Below are positions 54,121 through 61,199 of a DNA stretch of 64,000 nucleotides, one piece after another; the first letter of the stretch is position 1; every line of letters begins with the position of its first letter. The position numbers and the translations under genes were made by a program. This stretch comes from a bacterium (GTDB lineage: Bacteria > Babelota > Babeliae > Babelales > UBA12409), in NCBI GenBank assembly GCA_018660415.1, contig JABJKG010000002.1:1-64000 (forward strand), in the 5' to 3' direction. A model generated the notes under the pieces. The model was given only the letters and a program-made list of their open reading frames with translations. It did no database searches and was not told the origin of the DNA.

Positions 54121-54672
54121 ATGTATAAATATGTATTAATAAGTTTATTAATGAGTGCGGGGAGTTTGTACTCGGGTGATTTTCGAAGTTCAGAAAAATT
54201 CATTGTTGGAAAGTATGAACCAACGTTGCGACGTAGGGGCTCTGTTCTTGCAGAAGCAGTAAGGATGGAAGAACAGAGAGAGGGTTTGAAAGAGGTAGAT
54301 TTTGGGGATATTGATGAGGAAGAGGGGGTATGGGACAATGAACAAGAATTTAAGGAGTTATTTGAGGGATACAGGGATGGGAAGTTAGCGAGTGTTGAAC
54401 GGGTGCAACTATTGGCAAGATCTGCAGAGTATGCAGCTGAATTTAGAACCAAAGGGGTTGCAGGGAAGACTATTGCTATAACTGCCTGTGAGCAGGGAGA
54501 TACTTTGTTAATTCAGTCTTTACTTGTTGGAAGAGGTAAGCTGGATTTTTGCCAAAAGGATGATTGTTCTGCCTATGATCAAGGAATTGAAGCTTATTTG
54601 AGTAAGAATGAAGTTTCTCCTACAAAAAGAGCAGAACTTAAGAGAATTCAACAGCTTCTTCAAGAACAATAA
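54121..54672 (+). CDS. Exported acidic protein, duplicated with 53292-53840
   Basis: 183 residues with a signal peptide (~1-19). The mature part is acidic (KEVDFGDIDEEEGVWDNEQEF) and leads into a helical domain sharing blocks with the gene at 53292 (FKELFEGYRDGKL, CEQGDTLLIQSLL). Two Cys near the C-terminus (FCQKDDC). No family recognised. Together with the gpsA remnant in front of it, it marks a tandem duplication of gpsA tail plus exported gene, followed by strong divergence. Confidence 0.68.
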   Translation: MYKYVLISLLMSAGSLYSGDFRSSEKFIVGKYEPTLRRRGSVLAEAVRMEEQREGLKEVDFGDIDEEEGVWDNEQEFKELFEGYRDGKLASVERVQLLARSAEYAAEFRTKGVAGKTIAITACEQGDTLLIQSLLVGRGKLDFCQKDDCSAYDQGIEAYLSKNEVSPTKRAELKRIQQLLQEQ

Positions 54673-54695
54673 TCTATTTTTTTACTATTATTTAA

Positions 54696-55397
54696 CTAAT
54701 TTCTTTTTGCTAGAATTTGAACCTGAAGGGATTGGGACAGGTCAACCAGGGTGCCTGGCAGTGGCTTTTGCTCGATTATTGAATAAAAGTGCATAGCATG
54801 TCGAGGTTGTCCTTCGGTATAGGTGATGGTTGGAGAAATACTATGCAGCTTTAAAAACTCAACAACATCAACGAGGTTTTCATTAATACAGCTTGGGAAT
54901 ATGTATAAGCTGCTTTCGGGCTTGCTCATATAGATAGTAACTTTTTTAGTAGTCAGTGGTTCATTAGCACTTGGGTTCTGACAGACACACGTATTAGCTG
55001 GCAGTGAAGAATGGACAAAAAATGTTGAGTATTTAATTTTTTTGTTTTTTAGAATTTCTTCGCACATTTCTAATGACTTATTACACAAGTCGGGTGCGGT
55101 TACGACGGGTGGCTTTTTAGAGGTAACAAGAAAGATTGAATAGTGTGGCTTGACGCGATCTGAAGGACTAGGTGTTTGCCGTAAGATGGTGCCTACTGGA
55201 AGTTCGGCGTCTTCTTTTTCTGCAAGGATTCTGACATTGAGTTTTTTGGCAGAGAGCTCTTTGATTCCTTCATGAATAGGAAGACCAACGACGCGTGGTA
55301 CTTCAATGGTCTTAAGAGCAAATACTTGTCCCATAAGCCAATAGCCGAACATGAAGAATATAAAGGGAGTGACCCATAAAAAGTTTTTGTAATCCAT
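54696..55397 (-). CDS. Membrane-anchored PASTA-repeat protein without kinase
   Basis: 233 residues with one N-terminal membrane segment (~8-28) and then three consecutive PASTA-like repeats: VPRVVGLPIHEGIKEL, APDLCNKSLEMCEEIL and FPSCINENLVDVVEFL, each followed by the typical G/N-x-I-x-x-Q-x-P turn (ILRQTPSPSDRV, VCQNPSANEPL, IIEQKPLPGTLV). PASTA domains bind peptidoglycan fragments or PBPs. No kinase or transpeptidase domain is attached. A class A PBP is encoded 2.3 kb away. It may be a wall sensor or scaffold. Confidence 0.85.
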   Translation of the reverse strand: MDYKNFLWVTPFIFFMFGYWLMGQVFALKTIEVPRVVGLPIHEGIKELSAKKLNVRILAEKEDAELPVGTILRQTPSPSDRVKPHYSIFLVTSKKPPVVTAPDLCNKSLEMCEEILKNKKIKYSTFFVHSSLPANTCVCQNPSANEPLTTKKVTIYMSKPESSLYIFPSCINENLVDVVEFLKLHSISPTITYTEGQPRHAMHFYSIIEQKPLPGTLVDLSQSLQVQILAKRN

Positions 55398-55402
55398 GAT
55401 TA

Positions 55403-55909
55403 CTAGTATAAATTTAATTCCTTATCAAGTCTACGAGCTAGAACTTCACACCTTGTTGCTGAAGTGGTGTTGAGTAGTATTTCAAGGGCTTTCCATCTTT
55501 CTGTATTGCTCATAGGTGATAGGATAGTCGTTAATAATAAAGCAGTAGACTGTTCGTTGGGTATAAGAGAAGTTAAGGCTCGGTGCAATTTCCGTGTTTT
55601 TAGTCCCTTCATGATTTCATCTCGTTCTTGGGGAGAAAAAGATTCACTTCCTGTTGTTACGACGGTATTAAGAATTATTTTACGAGCCTTTGGGCTAACT
55701 GATTCATTCAGAATAGCTCGTTCTATTTCTCCTGCAATTTGGTCTGGAGTGGTGACAAATAGACCAGATAGTTGATTGCCGGTTACGATAAGATCTTGAT
55801 TTGCCAGCTTACGTCGCATGTGTAGAGATGGTTTGGAAGGGTTGGGTTGTAGATGGTTACTTATTGTACAACCGATTACTAGAATGGCAACTTTGTGATA
55901 TTGATTCAT
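55403..55909 (-). CDS. Small exported protein, paralogue of 55918-56379
   Basis: 168 residues with a signal-like N-terminus starting MNQY, as in its neighbour. The helical mature part contains a block (PDQIAGEIERAILNESVSPKARKIILNTV) that parallels PTKVAVKLVATINNQAVISAASKKRILLKL in the neighbour. AGGAAAA precedes the ATG. It lies 5 bp past the PASTA gene start on the same strand, so the three genes could be co-transcribed. Function unknown. Confidence 0.65.
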   Translation of the reverse strand: MNQYHKVAILVIGCTISNHLQPNPSKPSLHMRRKLANQDLIVTGNQLSGLFVTTPDQIAGEIERAILNESVSPKARKIILNTVVTTGSESFSPQERDEIMKGLKTRKLHRALTSLIPNEQSTALLLTTILSPMSNTERWKALEILLNTTSATRCEVLARRLDKELNLY

Positions 55910-55917
55910 AATTTTCC

Positions 55918-56379
55918 TTAACTTGGTCTACTGAGGAGTAAGAGGTTTAGTAGGTGGCTTTGCATGGGGGTTGGTGGCAATGTTCTTATTAAGAGCAATT
56001 GCATTTCTTCCAGAGTGGTGGTTTTTTCTGCTATGCATTCTGCATAGAAGGATCCTATTCTTGTAACCGAGTTCAAGCGCCTAGGAGTTGGCCGCTTTAC
56101 GACACCATTTTTAGATTTTGTTTTTACTCCAAGTTTTAGTAATATACGTTTTTTTGAAGCTGCACTAATTACAGCCTGATTATTAATAGTTGCTACTAAT
56201 TTCACAGCAACTTTTGTTGGTATGATAACGGTTAATTTGTTGGATATTGAAAGCGTAGGGTTGGTTTTTTTTCTTCTTGCAAGAAGTGCCGATGGGCCTG
56301 TGCTTAGTGTTCCTGCATCAAGGACTATAGAGACCGTCGCTAGGATAATTAGCATTACAAATATGCGATATTGGTTCAT
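55918..56379 (-). CDS. Small exported basic protein, paralogue of 55403-55909
   Basis: 153 residues. The N-terminus MNQYRIFVMLIILATVSIV is a signal peptide. The mature part is basic and Leu/Thr-rich, with one Cys, and shares helix blocks with the downstream neighbour. No known domain recognised. It starts 95 bp downstream of the 3' end of RNase P RNA on the same strand. Function unknown. Confidence 0.65.
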   Translation of the reverse strand: MNQYRIFVMLIILATVSIVLDAGTLSTGPSALLARRKKTNPTLSISNKLTVIIPTKVAVKLVATINNQAVISAASKKRILLKLGVKTKSKNGVVKRPTPRRLNSVTRIGSFYAECIAEKTTTLEEMQLLLIRTLPPTPMQSHLLNLLLLSRPS

Positions 56380-56473
56380 TGTTTTTCCATCTATTAATTG
56401 AACACATTGTTTAAATATATTCTAAGATGAAATAAAATAATAGCAATGAAAAATGTTGTTTGAAAATAATGAG

Positions 56474-56818
56474 AATGGGTAGACGATAAGCCGGATTCTG
56501 TGCTTTCAATGAAAGTGGCAACCATTTATCTATGCGACATACCCGTACGTTTAACCAGAACGAAGGCCGACACGTACCTACTTTGTCTTGCTCCCGGTAG
56601 GGTTTACCCCCAGTATGCATTACTGCAATACTGTCGGGTGCTCTTACCACCCGTTTTCACCCTTACCCCATACAATGTATGTGGCGGTTATTTTCTGCGG
56701 CACTGATCCATGGGATTTCGCCCCCCTTGATTGGTGTTAACCTTCCAAGGTACCGTTTCGTTAGGAGTCCGGACTTTCCTCTCATACAGAGTATGAGCGA
56801 TTGCCTTGTCTACCCATT
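56474..56818 (-). ncRNA. rnpB: RNase P RNA (rnpB)
   Basis: On the minus strand the RNA begins in a P1 helix (AATGGGTAGAC near 56808-56818 pairs with GTCTACCC-type sequence near 56474-56484). It has the universal 5' core GAGGAAAGTCCGGACTCC (56764-56784) and the conserved 3' core ACAGAATCCGGCTTATCG (56486-56503). These form the P4 pseudoknot of bacterial RNase P. Length ~345 nt fits the A-type. It is the catalytic RNA that removes 5' leaders from pre-tRNA. Its 5' end overlaps the stop of the MreD-like gene by ~37 nt. The protein subunit gene rnpA is not in the window. Confidence 0.95.
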
Positions 56819-57264
56819 ATTTTCAAAAACCAAAGAATAATCATTATTACTATATTAACATAAATGTTTCCATTTGTAAAAATGGTTCCGAGGGGATACC
56901 CCAATATCCACCACTGGATGATGAGTGCTTGAGTGAGCAATGCGCTGATTAGGAGGCCTAATGCTGATAAAAAGGGGAGCTGGAAATTAATTGCCAAGAA
57001 TCGTCCCAGAGGGATTATAAAGATCCAAATGGGGAGTGATAGGCCAAAAAAGCCGTAAGCCAGCTGGGATTCCAGGGCGAGGAAAAATAGGGTAAAAAGA
57101 AGATTGTTGAGGGGTTTGTGGCTGACCGATTGTAGAATGAAAAAACAAAGAAGGGATTGGGTGGTCAGGTGGTATAGGATGATAAAACTGCTTACATCGA
57201 TCCAGAAAAAAATCATGGTAAGCAGGTAGGGTAATATATGTGAAAAAAGCTTTAAGCTTCGCAT
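56782..57264 (-). CDS. MreD-like membrane protein
   Basis: 160 residues with five hydrophobic segments and few charges, the size and look of MreD (E. coli 162 residues). No strong motif exists to prove this. The last ~12 codons lie inside the 5' end of rnpB and read as basic and polar residues, unlike the rest. mreB is elsewhere (37887), and a class A PBP is divergent nearby. It may also be an unrelated small membrane protein. Confidence 0.55.
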   Translation of the reverse strand: MRSLKLFSHILPYLLTMIFFWIDVSSFIILYHLTTQSLLCFFILQSVSHKPLNNLLFTLFFLALESQLAYGFFGLSLPIWIFIIPLGRFLAINFQLPFLSALGLLISALLTQALIIQWWILGYPLGTIFTNGNIYVNIVIMIILWFLKIMGRQGNRSYSV

Positions 57265-57402
57265 AAAATAATCTTTTTGGTTATATCCTTTAAATTGATT
57301 CTTCTAGCGTATACAATCAATCGACAGTTGACAATTCTAGGGGATTGAGTAGTTTTTCTCATGCAGTATGAGTAGTATTTTAGTAAAAAAGAAAGGGTAT
57401 TT

Positions 57403-57642
57403 ATGAAGAAGCTTTTATTAGTTGTGTTAATGATGGGTGCTGTTGGTTCAATGCAAGCTAAGTATGGTTATGATACAGCTGCAGCAGTAGGAACGCACCT
57501 TAAGAGTAATCCTATAAAATATACCGTAGGTGTAGCAGCGGTCGTAGCTTTATATGCTTACCGTGGTGCGCTTATGGGAATGATTACTAAGCAAATGGAG
57601 CAATTTAAGTTCCGCTCTCCTCAGGAAGAAGAAGCAAAATAA
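57403..57642 (+). CDS. Small exported or membrane protein
   Basis: 79 residues with a signal peptide (~1-19, ending MQA). A second hydrophobic stretch (~38-58, VGVAAVVALYAY) is followed by a charged C-terminal tail (FRSPQEEEAK). AAAGGG lies just upstream of the ATG and a clear terminator follows, so it is a complete monocistronic unit. No family recognised. Confidence 0.72.
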   Translation: MKKLLLVVLMMGAVGSMQAKYGYDTAAAVGTHLKSNPIKYTVGVAAVVALYAYRGALMGMITKQMEQFKFRSPQEEEAK

Positions 57643-57669
57643 ACTTCTAGCTTATTTATATCAATTTTT

Positions 57670-57702
57670 AGAAGCTGCTTTCAAGGTGGCTTCTTTTTTT
57701 TT
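57670..57702 (+). terminator. Intrinsic terminator of the 79-residue protein gene
   Basis: A stem AGAAGC / GCTTCT extended by wobble pairs, with a TTTCAAG loop, is followed by nine or more T residues on the plus strand. It lies about 30 bp past the stop at 57642 and just before the PBP gene. Confidence 0.9.
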
Positions 57703-57713
57703 ATACTCATAAT

Positions 57714-59606
57714 ATGAAGACACGATTTTTAACATACTTTTTAATGTTTACTTTATTGTCAGGCTGCTTAGCTTTAGGAGCTGTAAGCTTTATCTGGCAT
57801 AATCATATAATAGATTTTTCTGTTCTCGAGTATTATAACCCGGGAAAGCCATCCATCTTACTGGATGACCAAGGCAATGAGTGGGCACGGTTCGAACTGG
57901 ATCGACGTGATCCATTACCATACTCAAAAATACCTAAGCATTTGATTCAAGCAGTTATTGCCACTGAAGACAGAGACTTTTTTAATCATTTTGGTATTTC
58001 TATTAAAGGGATTGCTCGCTCAATGGCGGTGAACTTATATAAACGTAGATTTGTTCAGGGTGCGAGTACCATAACCCAACAATTGATACGTCTTTTATTT
58101 TTTGATGCCCGTCAAACGGTGAGTAGGAAGGTTAAAGAGCAAATTGTAGCATTGCTAGTAGAAAAGCAATTCACTAAAGAACAAATTCTACAAACATACT
58201 TAAATCATGTGTGTTTTGGATGTGGCATCTATGGTGTTGAAGCGGCAGCACAGCGGTTTTGGTCCAAGAGCGCACAAGATATTACTATCGGTGAGGCTGC
58301 AATTTTAGCTTCAATATTGAAACATCCATCTCGTTATTGTTTGCTAAATTCTACTGAAAATGTCCGCAATAGACGTGATACTATGTTGAATGTAATGGTA
58401 CAGATGGGATTTATTACGCCAGAGCAATGCATCAAAGCAAAAGCTGAGCCGATTGAAGTTGTGGCACGTAACACCGTTCAGGTGGCTCCCCATTATAAAG
58501 AGACAATTCGTATTTTCCTTGAAAAGGAAATTGGGAAAGCGCGTCTGTATTGTGGAGGCCTTACTATACAAACAGGCCTTAATAGACGCACTCAAAATGC
58601 AGCATCAAAATATTTTAAACTTCAATTTAAAGCATTAAAGGGTCGTTTTTCTGATAAGATTGACGGTGGACTAATGAGTATTGATCCTCAGACTGGACAA
58701 ATTAAAGCCATGATTGGAGGTTGCAGTTTTGAACAATCTAAGTTCAACCGTGCATTACAGGCTCGACGACAAATGGGATCAATTTTCAAACCACTCGTAT
58801 ACGCTTCAGCAATCCAGCAAGGAAGTTCGTTTGCCGATGTGGAAGAGGATGAACCTATAGACCTTCTTTTTGAAGGAACAGTTTGGAGTCCTCGTAATCA
58901 TACCCGTGCCTTTGAAGGTGACATGACTCTTGCTCGTGCACTATCAACATCAATTAACACCATTACAGCAAAAACATTCTTACGGGCTGGGGGCAATAAT
59001 GTTGTAGATTTGGCAAAAAAATGTCATCTTTCTCAAGAATTAGAACCACTCCCATCATTATCGCTCGGCTGTGTAGATGTAACGATCAAAGAGGCAATAG
59101 GCGCATTGAATGTTTTTGCTAACGACGGAGTCTATGTTGAACCGCATCTGATAAAATGGGTCAAGGATGAGTTTGGAACGAAGATTTATAGATTTGAACC
59201 TCAACGTGAGCGAGTTATGGAACCTCGCGTTGTAGGGCAGGTAGCGAAGGTCTTAAGCATTGGTATCATGCGATATCTCAAACAATACAAGGTTGCTGAC
59301 TTTAAATCAGAAGCGTTTGGGAAGACTGGGACGACGAATGATTCACGGACTTGTTGGTTTTGTGGATCGACACCGCGCTTGATGACGGTGATTTATGTCG
59401 GCCATGATGATAATAGTCCGCTCGGTGATAATGTGTATCCTTTATCCACCATCTTTCCAATTTGGTTGAACTTGTATAAAGCTATTGAGCGTGATGCTGA
59501 ATCGTTTGTGTATGATCCATCGCTTAAAGAAACATTAATCAATTGGAAGACGGGGGATATTGTATCCCATGCCTATAACAAAGACATTGTTCCTATTTAT
59601 ACCTAG
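57714..59606 (+). CDS. Class A penicillin-binding protein (PBP1A-type)
   Basis: 630 residues. N-terminal anchor (~8-27), then the GT51 glycosyltransferase domain (ATEDRDFFNHFGIS with catalytic Glu, GASTITQQLIRLL, ILQTYLNHVCFGCGIYGVEAAAQRFWSK). The transpeptidase domain follows: SxxK as SIFKPLVYASA, SxN as STSINTIT, and KTG as FGKTGTTND. It polymerises and crosslinks peptidoglycan from lipid II. Shorter than E. coli PBP1A (850). No obvious ribosome site is seen. It overlaps the end of the convergent murG by 4 bp. Confidence 0.95.
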   Translation: MKTRFLTYFLMFTLLSGCLALGAVSFIWHNHIIDFSVLEYYNPGKPSILLDDQGNEWARFELDRRDPLPYSKIPKHLIQAVIATEDRDFFNHFGISIKGIARSMAVNLYKRRFVQGASTITQQLIRLLFFDARQTVSRKVKEQIVALLVEKQFTKEQILQTYLNHVCFGCGIYGVEAAAQRFWSKSAQDITIGEAAILASILKHPSRYCLLNSTENVRNRRDTMLNVMVQMGFITPEQCIKAKAEPIEVVARNTVQVAPHYKETIRIFLEKEIGKARLYCGGLTIQTGLNRRTQNAASKYFKLQFKALKGRFSDKIDGGLMSIDPQTGQIKAMIGGCSFEQSKFNRALQARRQMGSIFKPLVYASAIQQGSSFADVEEDEPIDLLFEGTVWSPRNHTRAFEGDMTLARALSTSINTITAKTFLRAGGNNVVDLAKKCHLSQELEPLPSLSLGCVDVTIKEAIGALNVFANDGVYVEPHLIKWVKDEFGTKIYRFEPQRERVMEPRVVGQVAKVLSIGIMRYLKQYKVADFKSEAFGKTGTTNDSRTCWFCGSTPRLMTVIYVGHDDNSPLGDNVYPLSTIFPIWLNLYKAIERDAESFVYDPSLKETLINWKTGDIVSHAYNKDIVPIYT

Positions 59607-60604
59607 CTCAGTTGTTGTGATATTTTCATGATCATCTTATTATCTTGCTCGAGTACGTGAAATAGATTTGGATGCGCTTTGGCCAGAGCAGAAGCGTTAA
59701 GCTTTTGGTGGTGAGTTGTGGCTGTTGTTAGAGGAATAACAATGCATGATTTTTCAAAGAACACGATTTCGGCTAGGATGCCAGCTCCGGCACGCGTGAT
59801 AATCAAGTCGGACAGTGCATAGTAATCAGCGAGCTCGTTGGTGTAGGAAAAGGTAATAGCTGGTATTTTAAGATTACTATAAAAACTATCCCAATCGGTT
59901 GATGTATCATTTCCAGTTTGATGGATGACCTGCCATTCTGTTTTAACTGCAGGGTTAATTTCTACAATTTGTTTGATTAATCCGTTTAAAAACTGTGATC
60001 CTTGAGATCCGCCCAGTATAAATAATGTTTTTCGAGCTGGATCGAACTGGTGCTTTTTATATACCGGTTGTTTATCAATGATCTTATCAGCCAGCTGGAA
60101 TCGGACAGGGTAGTTTGTTTGTGTACACTGAACTTGGTGAAATAGCTTTTGTGTTGAAGCAAAACAGACGTGCACTTTTGTTGCAATACGACTGAGGAGT
60201 TTGATTGCCAATCCTGGCTCGACATTGAGTTCATAAAGTTCGATCGGAATTTGTAAAACTTTTCCAGCAAGACAAACAGGAAGTGCGATATAACTTCCCG
60301 TTGATATAATTTTTGTTGGTCGCGTTTTAAAGAGGGTAATAAAGCTTGTTATGAATGCGATTGCAAATTGGAACAGGAATTTGGGGATGAGTAGGATATG
60401 CTTGTAGGGGACATTGATTAAGGAGATAAACACGGTATGGTCCAGTGTGGCCTTGGCCAGAATATCTTTATCAAGGTTATGGTTTTTAGCAAAAAAAACC
60501 TTTTTATATTTACTATAATCATTATTGGCTATAGTGAGTGCTGGGATGATGTGTCCGCCAGAACAACCGGCGACCAGGGCTATCGTTTTTTCTTTTTGTT
60601 CCAT
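59603..60604 (-). CDS. murG: UDP-GlcNAc:lipid I N-acetylglucosaminyltransferase MurG (short form)
   Basis: 333 residues, shorter than usual (~355). The N-terminal glycine loop reads GCSGGHIIPAL (normally GGTGGH). A GSTGSxxLN-like block is present as GGSQGSQFLNGLI, and the UDP-GlcNAc region reads ITRAGAGILAEI followed by HHQKLNAS. It adds GlcNAc to lipid I to form lipid II on the inner leaflet. The C-terminal helix that packs back on the N-domain appears shortened. The start overlaps the DciA-like gene by 25 bp. No clear ribosome site. Confidence 0.92.
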   Translation of the reverse strand: MEQKEKTIALVAGCSGGHIIPALTIANNDYSKYKKVFFAKNHNLDKDILAKATLDHTVFISLINVPYKHILLIPKFLFQFAIAFITSFITLFKTRPTKIISTGSYIALPVCLAGKVLQIPIELYELNVEPGLAIKLLSRIATKVHVCFASTQKLFHQVQCTQTNYPVRFQLADKIIDKQPVYKKHQFDPARKTLFILGGSQGSQFLNGLIKQIVEINPAVKTEWQVIHQTGNDTSTDWDSFYSNLKIPAITFSYTNELADYYALSDLIITRAGAGILAEIVFFEKSCIVIPLTTATTHHQKLNASALAKAHPNLFHVLEQDNKMIMKISQQLS

Positions 60605-61041
60605 GATAATATTTTTTTCTGCCTATGGCATCGAATTAAAAATTTTTTTAATACTTCGTTTAGTTCGGGATCGTCTATGGTATCGAGGGCCTTGTTTTCT
60701 TTATCCGAAAGCTCGACTGGAATTGGGGTATAAGTCTTTTTAGTAGAGCCTTTGAGGTTGGGGTTTTTACGATTAACCTTTTTAAAACGTAGCTGTGTCA
60801 CTTCTGGCTTGTCTAAGGCGTCATTGATTTTATCGAGTAAGATATTAGAAAATAAATGTAGTTCCTGCATCCAGTGTGGATCATACACGCCGAGGATGAC
60901 GGTTGTTTTGAATATTTTTTCTAAGCGGACGTGCTGGCTAAGGTTGCCAATAATGGTCTTCCAGTTTTTGATAAGAAAGAGCTGCCACGTTTGTTGTTGT
61001 GGCAATGCTGTTTTCATAAGAGAGTCGATGAGGCTGGCCAT
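60580..61041 (-). CDS. DUF721/DciA-like protein (putative helicase loader)
   Basis: 153 residues. The N-terminal ~95 residues show the DUF721 pattern: a Trp in NWKTIIGN, then HVRLEKIF, a strand VILGVYDPHWMQEL, and a helix ending in a strand with LRFKKV. The C-terminus is basic and probably disordered. DciA proteins load the replicative helicase DnaB in bacteria without DnaC or DnaI. It overlaps murG by 25 bp, so the two are translated from one message. Confidence 0.75.
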   Translation of the reverse strand: MASLIDSLMKTALPQQQTWQLFLIKNWKTIIGNLSQHVRLEKIFKTTVILGVYDPHWMQELHLFSNILLDKINDALDKPEVTQLRFKKVNRKNPNLKGSTKKTYTPIPVELSDKENKALDTIDDPELNEVLKKFLIRCHRQKKILSWNKKKKR

Positions 61042-61199
61042 ATTTCCTACTGATATATTGTTTTATTCATACTTTAACATTTTAGATCAGTAATGCGATG
61101 AAAGCAAACAAACTATATTTAGCTGAAGTATTGATTTTACTTTTTAGTGATTGATATGCTTAATATAATGAAATTATTTATATTGGGGGTTAGAGTATC

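Noticed and set aside
50842-57264. Shared QGNRSYS peptide at the start of the 220-residue membrane protein and at the end of the MreD-like protein
   Set aside because: In the second case the peptide is forced by the 5' end of rnpB; the surrounding sequences are unrelated and the codons differ, so it is coincidence.
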